The notes beneath the pieces are model-generated. The model saw only the letters and a list, made by a program, of their open reading frames with translations, was not told the origin of the DNA and did no database searches. A stretch of DNA of 64,000 bases from Cynocephalus volans (lineage: Eukaryota; Chordata; Mammalia; Dermoptera; Cynocephalidae), in the NCBI RefSeq assembly GCF_027409185.1, contig NC_084463.1, positions 162,851,869-162,915,868 on the forward strand, read 5' to 3'. Made by a program: the position numbers and the translations under genes. This document shows positions 36,285 through 49,934 of the stretch, in pieces. Each line of letters opens with the position of its first letter. The first letter of the stretch is position 1.

Positions 36285-37267
36285 GGCAAAAGACCTGAAC
36301 AGACATCTCACCAAAGAGGATACACAGATGGCAAGTAAGCATATGAAAAGATATTCAACATCACATGTCATTAGGGAATTGCAAATTAAAACAAGATACC
36401 ATTACAGACCTATTAGAATGGCCAAAATCTCTTGCTTTTGCCAACACCAAATGCTGGAGAGGATATGGAACAACAGGAAACATCATTCACTGTGGTGGGA
36501 ATGCAAAATGGCAGCCACTATGAAAGACAGTTTGGCAGCTTCTTATAAAACTAAACATAACTCTTACCATACGACCAGCAATCATGCTCCTTGGCATTTA
36601 CCCAAATGAATTTAAAACTTACATCCACACAAAAACCTGCACACGGATGTTATAGAAGCTTTATTTATACCTGTCAAAACTGGGAAGCAACCCAGATGTC
36701 CTTCAGTAAGTGAATGGATAAATAAACTGTGATATCCAGACAACAGAATATTATTCAACACTAAGAAGTGAACTATTAAGCCATGAAAAGATACGGAGAA
36801 AACTTAAATGCATATTACCAAGTGAAAGAAGCCAATGTAAAAAGGCTACACATACTGTTTGATTCCAACTATAGTCATTCTGGAAAAGACAAACCTATGG
36901 AGACAGTAAAAGGATCAGTGGTTGCCAGGGGTTAGGAGGGATGAATAGACAGAGTACAGAGGATTTTTAGGGCAGTGGAACTGTTCTGTATGATACAATA
37001 ATGGTGTATACACATCATTATATAGTTGTCCAAACCCACAGAATGTACAACACCAAGAGTTAACCCTAATGTAAATTATGAACTATGAGCAATAATGATG
37101 TGGCAATATAGATTCACCAACTATAACAAATTTATCACTCTGGTGAGGGATGCTGATAATGGGGGAGGCTGTGCATGTGTAGGGCAGGGAGTATATGGGA
37201 ATTCTCTGTACTTTCTGCTCAATTTTGCTGTGAACCTAAAACTGTTCTAAAAAATAAAGTGTATTAA

Positions 37268-37345
37268 TTTAGAAAGAAAAAAAGAAAAAAGAGAGAAGAG
37301 AAAGAAAATGAGAGGGAGGAAGACAGCAAGCGAGCAAGCAGGCCA
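37268..37345 (+). repeat. GA-rich low-complexity tract
   Basis: AAGAAAAAAAGAAAAAAGAG-like purine run that follows the L1 3' end, followed by AGCAAGCGAGCAAGCAGG. Confidence 0.8.
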
Positions 37346-39307
37346 CCCAAGGAACCAACTTTTCACAGTAAACAGTAAACCCAAAGTGTAAATAAAACTT
37401 TATCTTAAAAAAATGCATATAAAAATTATTTCGGTTCTTATACATAACATAATCTTGCTTATAAAAGCAACTATGTACTTATGCTTAAAATAGAATGCAA
37501 ACCAAGTAGAGCGTTTCAGCACAATTTTTCCAAAACATTTTATGGAGGCACTAAAAGACACAATTCACTCCCTATTTGACTTTTACTGTATAATTTTGCA
37601 AAAACATCTTAAGGACTCTGACAGTCTCTTCAAGGGCCTCTCTGTCTTTTGATATTTAAATGATTCTATTTTGCAGGACCCATGGTATCATCCTCCTCAT
37701 CAATTTTCTTTTCACTATTAGTGGGTCTGTCTGTGGGATGGAACAGATGCGTGTGAAACTTTTTAACAGTTCTCAAACATTTCTCATTAAACTTCATGAA
37801 CTCTTGCACCTTTTACAAGATTTGCAACTTCATTTCACAACTGATTGTGACTGCTTTATCAATCAGCAACAATAGTAATAACAAGAAACACTTATTTGAC
37901 AGGCAGAGAAAGAAGTTAGTGTTAAGCTGTGATGTCTGGGCACGAACAAATTTTGTTAAGGGGTCAGAGTTCATTAATAAAAATTCTCATGTTGTGACTT
38001 TTTATTCCTCCCTATCCAGTCACAGCTGGTGGGACTCAGGTAACCAAGAATCAGATAAAAAGGATCCTTGTTTATCAACAGCAAAGAAGCCAATTTAAGC
38101 TAAAAATGACGACTTCTACAAACACTTATCTATTCTAGTGCTAGAAATACAAAGATGAACATAAAATGAATTCTAGGCATTCAATATAACATGATAGTAG
38201 AATGGTTAAACACACACACAAATGTGTTAAATACTATATCAAGGTCTGGTATGAAGTGCTGGGGAGGAAACATTAGATGGGAAGGAAATTCATTCTATTT
38301 CTCTCTGAATTAGGCCTTTAAGGAGAAATTTTAAAAGCAGATACCAGTGGAAAGGCTGCCAGGCAGAGGGTAGGAGGAGCAAAGAAAAGCCTAGTAACTG
38401 AAAACACAAAGCTCATTCAGAAAATTCAGTGTCCAGTGTAATGACCTATGTTAGTTGCTGCAATTAGGGGGACATAGTGATTTTAAAACAACAGCAAAAA
38501 AAGATTCACTCTAAAGAAGAGGGCTGGTGTCCAAGTTACACCGTGCAAAGAAGTTTGGATTGTATTCTCTAGCTACAGGAAATCACAGGATGATATTTGA
38601 GAAATACATTATGCTGGCACCAGCATACAGAAAGGATTAGAGCGAACACCCAAAATGCAAGGAGATGCACAGGCGACTCCTCTTACAGTGTCTAAGCAAG
38701 GATGCAGGACGGGTCTCCAGGCCTTAAAAGCAGCAAAGGGGAGCAGACAGAAAGCGTGGATGCAAAACCAGTCCACCAGGTCTTAGTTACCACTGCATGT
38801 GGAGGAGGGACTTCTGGGGGAATAAAGGTAAAAATAATTCTGGGGTTCTGGAAAGGCTGCTGTTAATAACCCAAAAAGACAGAAGCAAGAGAAGAACATT
38901 CCGAAGTGGGGAGGAGCCGCAGGGTTAAATTTGGGACAGGTCGAATGGACTGAGTTGAGGTGGTAAGGTCGGATAAACAGCTGCAGATGCATTGGCACTC
39001 AGCAAAAAGCTGGAGCAAGAAACAGATTGGGAAGTGTCAGTAATAGTGACAGCTGGAACCACGGTAAATGCTACTGCCTATGGGGAACCACTGAATTTCA
39101 ACCAGGCAAATCCCTCCCCTCCCCCCACCCCAACTGCCTTGTTTTGCCTTTATTTATTTCTTTATTTTTCTTCATTTTATATTTTACTTTGTTTTTTTTA
39201 GTCAAGTACAGTACTGAGAAGGGGGAAAGAGTAGAACAAGGAGTTCGACCTGTAACTTACTGTAAACAATCAACTGAGATAACTCATTACCTTCGGACCA
39301 CTCTTTT

Positions 39308-39398
39308 TTTGGCAGCTGGTGGGTACAGGGATCCAAACCCTTGACCTTGGTGTTATAACACTGCCTCTAACCAACTGAGGAACCCGGCCAGCACCTTT
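39308..39398 (-). mobile_element. CYN SINE, tRNA-Ile monomer (-)
   Basis: TTTTGGCAGCTGGTGGGTAC, GGATCCAAACCCTTGACCTT, GGTGTTATAACACTGCC, AACTGAGGAACCCGGCCAGC. Confidence 0.85.
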
Positions 39399-39608
39399 TG
39401 CCTTGTTTTTAAAGCTAGGCTGCCCACTTTCCCATGGCCTAAATCACTTCTTTTTTCATTAAACTTATTCCATAACTACACTCTATTCCAGAATACAGAA
39501 CTGAGAGACAGTGAACACCATGCAACATTATTTTAAAAGGTCCTCCAATCAAAACGGAAAGCTGTGTCTTCCAATACTAACAACCCCTGTAGAAAACAAG
39601 ATATCCTC

Positions 39609-39776
39609 GGGCCGGCCCGTGGCTCACTCGGGAGAGTGTGGTGCTGATAACACCAAGGCCACGGGTTCGGATCCCATATAGGGATGGACGGTTGCTCACT
39701 GGGTGAGCATGATGCTGACAACACCAAGTCAAGGGTTGAGATCCCCTTACCGGTCATCTTTCTAAAAAAAGAAAAA
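39609..39776 (+). mobile_element. CYN SINE, tRNA-Ile dimer with 18-bp TSD
   Basis: GGGCCGGCCCGTGGCTCAC, GTTCGGATCCCATATAGGG, ATGGACGGTTGCTCACTGGG, CCGGTCATCTTTC and an A tail. TSD AGAAAACAAGATATCCTC is perfect at 39591-39608 and 39777-39794. Confidence 0.95.
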
Positions 39777-40351
39777 AGAAAACAAGATATCCTCAATGCT
39801 TTTTGACTGGTTTGAGCAAAACACAAAGACTAGACTCTCTCCCTAAAGAGAGTCACAAAAATGTCTTAAGGCTGGATCCAGGGTGTCCAAACATTTTCAC
39901 AGGCCACAGGTAAGAGCACTGAGGCAGGAGAGGAAACACCAGAGACCTGGCAGTTCAAGATTTGACTGCAGTCTATAACCACCTCAGGCAAGTCACTTCT
40001 CCCTTAGGTTTTTCATTTTCTAGTACGTGGCCTAGAATAATCACCACTCAGTTGAGAATTTTCAGGACTAACTAAATGTGGGTTAAAGTTTTAAAGAGAG
40101 TTTCATTTATTTTTTTTAAGTGCCATTAGGCAAATTCAGGGATTATCTAAATACCTTTGGTTTTCTTTTCTCTGCTTCCTACCAACTGCCTTTTGACTCT
40201 GCTCATAAGCATATCTGTTAAGAGGGGCCTGAAGCACAAAGAGGAAGTGAAGCTCACCTGGTTAATCTTGCCGAGTTAGCAGCTCTGGTGAAAGACTGTA
40301 GGTGCAGAAAAGGAATCAAATATCTAAAACTGGATTTGGGGATTATCAGTG

Positions 40352-40425
40352 GCAGCCAGCCAGTTTCTAGATACTGCACTCAACCTGGCCAGCCAACGAA
40401 AATAAAATTAGCTAAAAAAAAGACT
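40352..40425 (+). mobile_element. Degraded CYN monomer remnant
   Basis: GGCAGCCAGCCAGTTTCTAG ... CAACCTGGCCAGCCAACG followed by AAAATAAAATTAGC. Only the ends resemble a monomer. Confidence 0.4.
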
Positions 40426-40887
40426 CAACACATTTTAAAGGTCTAAAGAGAAGGACGAACACTCGATTTCAAATGGTCACCTCCTGGGGGTAGAGTGATG
40501 ACAGAAGTCAAGGGGGTATTTATGTTTTTCTGTTATATTTTTCAGTTAAGTCTGAGTACGTACACACATACTTTTTAGTTTAAGATTAAATATATTTAAG
40601 CTTGAAAAAAGAAAAAAAAAAAACCTTTCTACCTTACTCTTATTTTTGGAGCCACGCCTCCCAGTATTGGCTAATCACACAGTTACACGACGTCTCAACG
40701 ATCCTGGAGGGGACGAACAAATGTCACCCCTTCACCACTGACAAATCCAGAGGGGAAAAAATCAAATCATGGACCCGAAGCACTAGAAGTGAGGTTACCA
40801 AGTGACTTTTTAAAAGCCAGCCACACATCCCCCCCCATTCAAGGCCGTAAACCGCAAAGGGACTTTCTGGACTTATTTTAAGCTTCA

Positions 40888-41900
<1,013 letters not shown>

Positions 41901-42169
41901 GATGGAGGAAAGGGCAGCGAGGCGCTGGGGTGTCGGGAGCGGGGCGCCGGCCCGGATTGGGCCGAGCCGGGGAAGTTTCTGCGCCTCCGAGGACCCCGGG
42001 GGTGGCTTGGGGAGCTGAACCTTTCCTCGGACCTCTCGGAAGCCCGTGACATCGTGGGCGGGGGACCTGGAAGGGGGCGAGCGGGAAAATTGGGATCTGG
42101 CGCTGGTTTCTCTTTCCGCGTGACCTTGGGCCACGGCACCTCCTGGAGCGCCGTGTGTGTTTTTATAAC

Positions 42170-42330
42170 GTTCCCCAGCGCCGGCTCAGCACTGTGGGGG
42201 TGCGTCCACGCCCCGTTCAGCACGGAGCCGCAGGAATTATTATCCCCGGTTCAGAAACCGAGGCCCCAGAGGAGGAAGAGGTGACTGGTTCAGGGCCACA
42301 CAGCCGGTGGCCGGGACCCAACCCTGTGCA
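42170..42330 (-). repeat. MIR SINE fossil (-)
   Basis: AATTATTATCCCCGGTTCAG, AAACCGAGGCCCCAGAGG, CAGGGCCACACAGCCGGTGG. It lies just right of the CHKA island, with CpGs largely kept. Confidence 0.75.
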
Positions 42331-44050
42331 CGCCTCCTGCAGCCTCAGTTTCCCTGTCCGTGGTGCTGAGCGCCTCGAGGCCTAGAGGCTCAGGGCGGGA
42401 GGCGTGGGGACGGATGGACGGGGCACTGTTCCCGCAGGGGGGCTGTCGCAGCTACCGGGCCACTGGCCAAAGGTGCCTGCTTCAGGGCTGCTGGCTTTGT
42501 GGACGCTGTCACCTTACCCCCGCCCCCGTCCTCGCAGGAGACAGCGCGTGATAGTGACTAACGCTGCACCTTTGCCCCAGGAGGGGGGACAAGGGACCCC
42601 GCTCCCCTTTCCCGCACACCGCTCCACGTCCGTCACTCCCCTTTGTCCCCGCCGCCTCACTCCTTCCTGGAAATAAGTGGGGTACAGATAAATATGGAAA
42701 TTACAGATCCTACTTTATGGAACATGAACGGGACAAAAGGTCTACGTGGCTGCCAAAGGCTTAGGAAATCCAATTCCTGGTGCACAGGAAATGGCTTCTG
42801 GGCAGGGATTTCACAGTCTACCGGAAGCAAAAATCATTTTAAAAAGAGTGTATACTTGGCTGAAATTGCCCCAAGAAAAATAGTCTTATTTAACGAAAGG
42901 ATAAAAATGAAAAGGGACTTTTGACAAGGCTGCTGTAGAGACCTGTCTAGAGGTTGAACTGGAGGGAGGTAGGAGAGGCCTCGTGCTAGGATGGAGTCCC
43001 AGCCAAGGTGGGAGTCCCACTGGATGTTTGAAAGGCCGAGAAATCAACGTCTCCAGTCAGGGAGACCATTTAGATATGGGACCCAAGGACACTGTCTAAA
43101 AATACACCTCCCACAGGGAGGTAGGGCCCTGTCAATGGCCTGCCCAGGTTACAGGCCCTTTGTCCCACTGTCCTGTGGCACCAGTCTGGTAACCTCAGAT
43201 AGGTGTTGGAAGTCTGGCCAGGAGGAAGGGGCACTAGAAGTAAGGGGTGGGCCTCTACCCTCTAATTTGAAATAACTCTGTCCTGTGCTGTTTTGGACTA
43301 TGAAAACTCACAGCACATTTGTGGGATCACAGTTCCCTATAGGAGTAAGAGTTTGCTTCCTTAAAGATGTTACCTGATTAAAGATGTTGGAAAAGTTCCT
43401 GGGGCCCAACCTTGAAAGGAAAGTGGAATGTGGGATACGTAGCTGAGCTCTGGGACTACTTGTAGGGTTGGAGTGGGTGAAGACAGGTAACTTTAAGCAC
43501 AATGTAATGCTACTCCAAGCTTTGATTTCCCCTCTAGGCTCCTTGAATCCTGCATTCTAATTTGCGGGAAGTCAGTGTAATTAATTTTTGAGTGCATCCA
43601 TCACCCTGGCCTTTGAAAAGCCGTAAGTATGGGGGTGGATCCAGCTTCCCACCTGTCTCGCCTTCTTCTTCAACAGTTCTGCTCACCTGTTCTTCAGAAG
43701 AGGGCTCTGGGGCATTTGAGGGAACACCAGGTTCACAGAACGGAGGTGATTTGTTTCAACCAGATGGTTTGAGTGCTCAGAGAAGGCTGATGTCACAGGA
43801 TGAAGGTTAAATTTTAAGGATGTGACTTAGGACACATCAGTCATGTGTCTGGGAGTGGCTTGCCTTCACCAAAGCCTTCTCTCCTGCCAGTTTCACCAAA
43901 GCCTTCTCTCTCGCCAGCTTCTCCCCACCCTTAGCCCACTCAGAGGCCACCCTGCCTGGGCCCACCAGGGGGTCTACATGGGGATGTTGGCCAAAGCTCC
44001 TTCTCTCACCAGCAATGTTAGAGACCTCACCAGAATCCTCGCAATAATTC
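42331..44050. other. Upstream CHKA flank, no feature recognised
   Basis: GC content falls gradually to the right. I see no conserved coding frame and no young SINE. A short near-repeat, CTTCACCAAAGCCTTCTCTC, occurs at about 43865 and again about 30 bases later. Confidence 0.6.
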
Positions 44051-44054
44051 CGGA

Positions 44055-44185
44055 GCTCAGTTCTGTTATCTCCATTTCACAAATCTGGAAACTGAGGCTC
44101 AGAGCGGTTAATAACTCACCCAAGACCAAACAGGCAGTTAATGGCAGAGCTCGGTGTTGAACCCAGGCAGCTTGGCTGCACAGCT
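44055..44185 (-). repeat. MIR SINE fossil (-)
   Basis: CTCCATTTCACAAATCTGGA, AACTGAGGCTCAGAGCGGTT, GGCAGAGCTCGGTGTTGAAC, CAGGCAGCTTGGCTGC. Confidence 0.8.
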
Positions 44186-44854
44186 TGCCACAGTACCACC
44201 TCAAGAGTCCCCATGATCCCGCAGCCCCCACCATCTGGGTCAGTCACTCAGGGCTTCCCGATTGACTCTCCTAAGAATCAGAATCTGACTCGTCCAGCTC
44301 GTCTTTGAATGCCCTGAGGCAGTGACCAGCCCATGAGTTGGCATCTTTGGGTCAAGTGCCCAGGCCTGGTCCAATCAGCTGCAACTAGGTTGCTGGTACC
44401 AGACCTGGCTACCTGAGCAGTAGGGGCTGGAGACAGGACAGGTGTCTTGGAAGGGGTGGCTATGGCAGGAATTCCGAAGTTAGGTACAGGTGCTGTAATG
44501 CACATGTGAGTATATAACACACATACGTGCAAACCGATATTCATACATTTAACACACACGGAGCTTAGATGACGGGAGCAGTGAGGCAAGGGGTCTCTGG
44601 GGCCCTCCTCCTCCATCTACCCAGTGTCCTTTTTTGCCCCCCTAGAGGTGAGGACTAGTGCCCAAAGGGCGTGCTTGTGACATGAATAAAGGACCTGAGT
44701 CACATGGAGCCTTCTTCAAAGCTGGGACTTGCATGTGGCACTCCTGGAGGGGGACACGGTCCTGCAGCTGCAGCCCAGGTCAGATCGTGGAGGTGGAGGA
44801 GGCCTGTGTGAGCAGGTGGAAGCCTGCAGGGGGGAGCCTGCATCACACAGCAGA

Positions 44855-45095
44855 GTAGAGCAGCGGCTCTGGAGCCTGACAGCCTGGGTTTGAATCCTGC
44901 CTCCACCACTGTCTCAGTGTATGCCTTCAGGCAGGCTACTTACCTTCTCTGAGCTTCAATTTCCTTGTCTGTAAAATGGGTATAAAAGTCTACCTCATGG
45001 CAGGGAGAGGGTGGGTTGTGAGGATTAATGAGATAAAGCATAAATAGTGTTTCATACAGTGCCTAGCACATAAAAAATATCAGCTATATGAATGT
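44855..45095 (+). repeat. MIR SINE fossil (+), nearly full length
   Basis: GCAGCGGCTCTGGAGCCTGA, CAGCCTGGGTTTGAATCCTG, TTTCCTTGTCTGTAAAATGG, GTGAGGATTAATGAGATAAA, CAGTGCCTAGCACATAAAAA. One of the best preserved MIRs here. Confidence 0.9.
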
Positions 45096-45269
45096 ATTAC
45101 ATACACCCACATTTTCTCACTAAATACAGTTCCTTGCAAGAGGCAGAGCAGTTATTTTTGTTTTGCTTCTATTTAATAGCTGTGGAGACAGCCCTGCAGA
45201 GGACTTGGCTGCACTGGGTATGTGGAAAGCTCACCTGCCAGGCTCCTGCTCCCATCTAGACTTGCAACA

Positions 45270-45448
45270 CTGCCCACTGCCACCTCTCTCTTTCCTCACC
45301 CTTGTTTGTTGGTTTGTTTATTGTCTGTCTCCCCAATAGAGTAGAGCCTCCATGAGAGCAAGGCCCTTGCCAATCCTATTCTCTACACGGGTGCCCAGCA
45401 CAGGCCCTGATGTTCATAGACACTAAGAAATATTTGCTGAATCAGTGA
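45270..45448 (+). repeat. L2 LINE 3' end
   Basis: GTTTATTGTCTGTCTCCCCA, CCTCCATGAGAGCAAGGCCC, GTGCCCAGCACAGGCCCTG and AAATATTTGCTGAATCAGTG, in the order of an L2 3' end. Confidence 0.85.
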
Positions 45449-45449
45449 A

Positions 45450-45605
45450 GACCTGGCTCAGCACTTACAAACTTTGAGCTGAGCCTCAGTTTCCTCAGAT
45501 GTAAAATGGGGATTATAATACTCAATGCACAAAGCTGTTATGAGGATTGAATGAGAGGATGTGTGTGAAGCGTGGCACACAGGAAGCACCCGTGTTGTTG
45601 CTATG
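45450..45605 (+). repeat. MIR SINE fossil (+)
   Basis: GCTGAGCCTCAGTTTCCTCA, GATGTAAAATGGGGATTATA, GTTATGAGGATTGAATGAGA. Confidence 0.8.
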
Positions 45606-47130
45606 TGCAGCATGTTGCATGGTACAGCCTTTCTGCCGGTGGCCAGCGTTCAGCAATGAATAATGCATACACCCGTGGAAGACAATGTCATGTAAGAAAA
45701 GAATTCGAACTGCAATGTACCCTCTGATGGCCAAAATGTCCATATCTATGTACAAGAGACGAGGCTTAGAGAGAAATTTGCTATGGCAGGCACTGGTCCT
45801 GGGGAGAGATTGTTCAAATTACAAAATCTTTTCTTCTGGGGCAAAAGAAAAAAATTTCCAAAAGCTCTGCAATTGATGCTGAATTCAGAGCACAAACTCA
45901 GAGAGTGTGGTTGATGGGCCTTAAAAGGGATAGGGGGAGATTGTGAGGTCCCTGTCAGTCCCTTACATTACAGCTGACTGTTTCCTCTGCTCTGGCTTTG
46001 AGCCTTTTGCCTGTGTCCAGCACCTTAGAACTTTCCCAGCCAGCAGGGAGGTATCATTAACACCTCATCTCCCATTTGAGAAGGGAGCCTCACCGGGGGT
46101 GAAACCATTTGTTCAAAGCCAGCAGGCCAAAGGGACTCCACCCAGGATCCCATCCAGGGGAGCCTTGTCCTTTACCAAAAGTACCTTTGGCCCAGGAAGC
46201 ACTGGACACTCAGTACAGTGGGATTCCCTGGCTGTGCTGTGCTCCCCACCCCATCCCAGGCTGCCCCCAGGACTGGGCGCCCCACTCCAGTTCTGAGCCT
46301 TAAAATATTGATGAGAGCATGAACAGGCCAAGGGGCTGAAATCCTACACGCTCAGGATTGGGTTACAGCCCTAGTCAGCGGAGCGACGTGGAGCTGGGCC
46401 CTTCATGGAGTGCCTGGGTTTGGCCCAGGCCCAGGAAGCTCTGTCAACTACAGGCTGAGTAGGCCCCATGACTTCCTGGAGGTGTCTAAGCCCAAGCATG
46501 TTCTTATCATCAGCCTTCGACCATACACTCAGCCTTGGCACCCACAGCCTGAGCTCCAAAGGCTGAGTGGAAGCGGGTGACTGCAATGCCCATGTGTCCG
46601 GTGGATGGGGCAGGCACTCCCTCCACCCCATATAGCATGTGGGTGAAGAAGAAAAGAGGCCAGAGAGAACTAAAGAAAGAAGTGAAATCACTCCACATGT
46701 GCACTTTAAGTGGCTTGTTCCTCTGGGCCTAAGAAACTGGGCTTTTATTTGAATTGACATCAGGAAACCCATTGTTTAGACAAAGATAGGTATATCATTT
46801 GACTTGGCATCAGATACACAATCAACTTTGTTCTATAGATCAAAATTGTGCTGGAAACCCGATGTAATCACTTACCTGTTATGTTTCATTTATTTATTTA
46901 TTTTTTAACCTATTATGTTTTAAAACAATACTCAGAATCTTGTTTACTGCGTATGTTTTCCAGTACTCTTACCATAAAAACCTCTTGCTTTTTACAAGTG
47001 GGCAGACTTTCCCTCATCTTGAGAGAAGCAAACCTAATAAATGTCTCCTAAAAATTTCCTTACTGACTGAAGTGTTGTGCTTCAACATGAGTAAAAAATC
47101 TGTCTTTGGAGGTCATGCTGCTATCCACTG
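45606..47130. other. Upstream flank, little recognised
   Basis: Apart from a weak reverse MIR at about 46040-46160 (CCTCATCTCCCATTTGAGAA, AAAGCCAGCAGGCC), I see no gene or clear repeat. A TTTATTTATTTATTTTT stretch lies near 46888. Confidence 0.5.
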
Positions 47131-47525
47131 TGTAACCTTGGACAGGCATGTCCCCCCAAAACTTAATCCCCACTGTGACTGTTGAGGGTGGGACATCCTA
47201 TTATGGTAATTGAAAGGTGGGGCCTTGAAGAGGTGATTGTATTGTAGGATTGTGCAGTAGTGAATGGAGTAATAATGGTGGTCAGGGGTGTGGTTTGGAG
47301 GACTTTAAAAAGAGAGTGAATGAGGAGGTTACTCTGCTCTCTGCTCTACCATTTCTGCAATGTGCTACCCTGCTGTCACTGTCACCACCACCAAGGTCTT
47401 TACCAGCTGTGTTCCCAGGACTTTGGACTTCCCAGCCTCAGAAAATGTAAGCGATAAATTTCATTTTTTTATAAATTACCCAGTTCCGTGTATTTTGTTA
47501 TAAGCAACAGAAATGGACTAATACA
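47131..47525 (+). repeat. 5' LTR of the MaLR element
   Basis: Starts TGTAACCTTGGACAGGCATG and ends GAAATGGACTAATACA (TG...CA). The polyadenylation signal GATAAA is near 47453 by comparison with the other LTRs, which read AATAAA. Confidence 0.8.
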
Positions 47526-49076
47526 GGAAATCGGTACCAAGAGTGGGGAGTTGCTTATAACAAATACTTGAAAATGTGGGAACGGCTTTAGAACTGGGTG
47601 TTAAGCAAAGGCTGGAGGAATTTGGAGGACTCAGAAGAAGACAAAGAGATGAGGGAAAGTTTGGGATGTCTTAGAGACTGGTTACGTGGTGGTGAGCAGA
47701 ATGCTGATAGAAATATGGATTGTAAAGATCATTCTAAGGAGGTTTCAGATGTAAATGAAAAGGGACTTATTGAAAACTGGGGCAAAGGTCACCCTTCCTA
47801 TGAACTGGCAAGGAACTTGGCTATATTCTGTTCATGTCCAACAGCTTTAGGGAATGTGGAACTTCAAGGTGCTGACCCAGGGTATTTGGCAGAAGAAATT
47901 TCTAAGCAGCAAAGCATTAAGGAAGCTGCATAACTACCTGCAACAGCCTATGCTGAGTTACAGCAGAAAATACATGAGGTGAAGCCAGAATTTAAAAGGG
48001 AATCAGAGCATAAAGATTTAGAAAATGTGCAGCCTGGCCATGTGGTAGAGAAGCAGAGAACATTTTCAGAAGAAAAGTGCAATGGTGCTAAGAAGATTAG
48101 TACAAAAGAAAGGGATTGTCAAGAGGTGGAGAAAAAAGCCCTGAAGGCATTGCAGAAGCTTCGGGGTCAACCCTTCCATTATAGGCCCAAAGGCCTAGGG
48201 AAACAGAATGGTCTTGGGAAACAGGCCTCAGGCACCCTCCATGGGCTCACTGCCGAGGACCACCTCAGGAAGCTGCTTCCAGCACCAGCACCCTGTGGGG
48301 GGCAGGGCGTGCTTTGACTGTGCCAGCTGTGGCTAAATTGGTCCCAGATGTGGATGGACCCACAGCTTTGGAAAATACAAACCAGAAGGCTTGGCAGTGT
48401 CCACATGGTGTTAGGTCTGCAGGTTCACAGAATGCCAGAGCTCTGAAGGCTTAGGATCCTCCACCCCGATTTCAAAGGGTTTATGGAAAAATCTGGAGGC
48501 TCAGGGAGACATCTGTCATAGGGGTAGATTCACTGCAGACAGCCTTCAGTAGAGCGATGTCAAGTGGAAGCATGGAGTCAGAGTTGCAGCAGAGAAACCC
48601 CATCAGTGCCACGCTGAGAGCGGGACAGCCGTGGAGACCCCAGACTTGTGGAGCTACCAGAGAGGAATACCTGTCTGGGAGAGCTGAAGCGTGGCCAGAG
48701 ACCAGGAAAGCCATAGGAGCAGAGCTGCCCGAGAACTTGGGGTCCCAACCCCCACACCAGCGTGCAGAGGACACTGAACATGGAGTCAAGGTACGTGATT
48801 TGCCAGCTTTGAGATTTAATGCCTGCCCTGATGGGCTTCGTACTTGTTTGGAAACTGTTACCCTTTTCTTTTGGCCTATTTCTCCCTTTTTGAATGGGAA
48901 TATGTACCCTATGCTTGTCCCACCATTGTATCTTGGAAGTAGATAACTTATTTTGACTTCACAGATAGGACTTTGAACTTTGGACTTTTGAGTTGAAACA
49001 AAGTTAAGAATTTGGGGATGGAGTGAATGTATCTGTAAGTGAAAATGACGTGAATTTTGGGGAGCCAGAGGCAGAA

Positions 49077-49470
49077 TGCCTTGGGTTGAATGTGCCCCCC
49101 AAATTTCATCCCCGCTGTAACTGTTGAGAGTGGGAAATCCTATTATGGTAAATGAAAGGTGGGGCCTTGAAAAGGTAGTTAGATTGTAGGACTGTGCCAT
49201 AACGAATAGATTAAAAATGGTGGTCATGGGCATGGTTTGGAGGGCTTTAAAAAGAGAGTGAATGAGGAGGTTACTCTCTGCTCTGCCATTTCTGCAATGT
49301 GGTACCCTGCCATCACTGTCACCACCAACAAGACCTTCACCAGCTATGTTCCCTGGACTTTGGACTTCCCAGCCTCAGAAACTGTAAGCAATAAATTTTG
49401 TTTTCATATAAGTCACCCTGATTCAGGTATTTTGTTATAAGCAAATGACTAAGAAATGGACTAATATGAG
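49077..49470 (+). repeat. 3' LTR of the MaLR element
   Basis: Starts TGCCTTGGGTTGAATGTGCC and carries GCAATAAATTTTGTTTTC with the AATAAA signal. It ends near GGACTAATATGAG, and the terminal CA is lost by mutation. Confidence 0.8.
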
Positions 49471-49934
49471 GCACCTAAACCAAACTTTTCTCATCACCAG
49501 ATGGGTGTGATTGTTCTTACACTACAGGGTTGTTGGGGAGATTCACTGAAACTATCAGAGAAAGGATGGGCATAGAGCCAGGGCCCTACAGAGGGTAGCT
49601 GTGCCCTTCTACTTATCATTAGCCAGACTTCCAGAGGCTGGCAGAGAACAGCCATCACATTCTTAGTAAGGGAGGTCCTGTAGCAATTTATCCCAAATGC
49701 CAGTGGGAGAGCAAAGCCTGTAGCAATGTGGGGCTTCCTGGAGGTCTACTAGGGTCTGGAGCTTTTTCCATTCTTTGAAGCTCCTGACACTTTAAAAAAT
49801 AAAGAAATGACTTAACAGGGTTACCAAAACTGGTGGTGCATATTTAAAATACTTAAATTGAACAAGTTAATGCTTTTAACACATTTGCAAATTCCCAGAC
49901 AAGATAATTTTGTTATTTTCAAGCTAATAGAGGG

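Larger units (their letters stand above)
34385..37260 (+). mobile_element. L1 3' half (ORF2 reverse-transcriptase part to 3' UTR), broken by SINEs
   Basis: L1 is the autonomous LINE that supplies reverse transcriptase to the SINEs. Recognisable ORF2 pieces: GCAGAAAAAGCATTTGACAA (the AEKAFDK motif) near 34510, the ETRKGCS box near 34690, the FADD catalytic box near 35130-35145 after two nested SINEs, then later thumb and C-terminal parts. The 3' region follows (TGGAATGCAAAATGGCAGC, GTGGTTGCCAGGGGTTAGGA, AACTGTTCTAAAAAATAAAG). Frameshifts, an A-run at 34552 and four CYN insertions destroy ORF2, so it cannot encode an active protein. It lies on the strand opposite to CHKA in intron 1. Confidence 0.88.
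47131..49470 (+). mobile_element. ERVL-MaLR element with two LTRs (MST/THE1-like)
   Basis: A non-autonomous endogenous-retrovirus-like element. The LTRs at 47131-47525 and about 49077-49470 share ATCCTATTATGGTAA, GGGGCCTTGA, AATGAGGAGGTTACTCT, CTTTGGACTTCCCAGCCTCA and a TTGTTATAAGCAA end with GGACTAATA. The internal part (about 1.55 kb) starts ATCGGTACCAAGAGTGGGGA and carries MaLR landmarks such as GAGGACTCAGAAGAAGACAA, AAATTTCTAAGCAGCAAAGC and CCACCATTGTATCTTGGAAG. MaLR internal regions encode only decayed gag-like fragments; the two open frames here (111 and 112 codons) are such remnants and have stops between them. No envelope or polymerase gene is present. The exact 3' end and the TSD are unclear. 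Confidence 0.88.

Noticed and set aside
48481-49233. Minus-strand open frame of 250 codons
   Set aside because: It is antisense to the MaLR internal region and 3' LTR, so not a gene.
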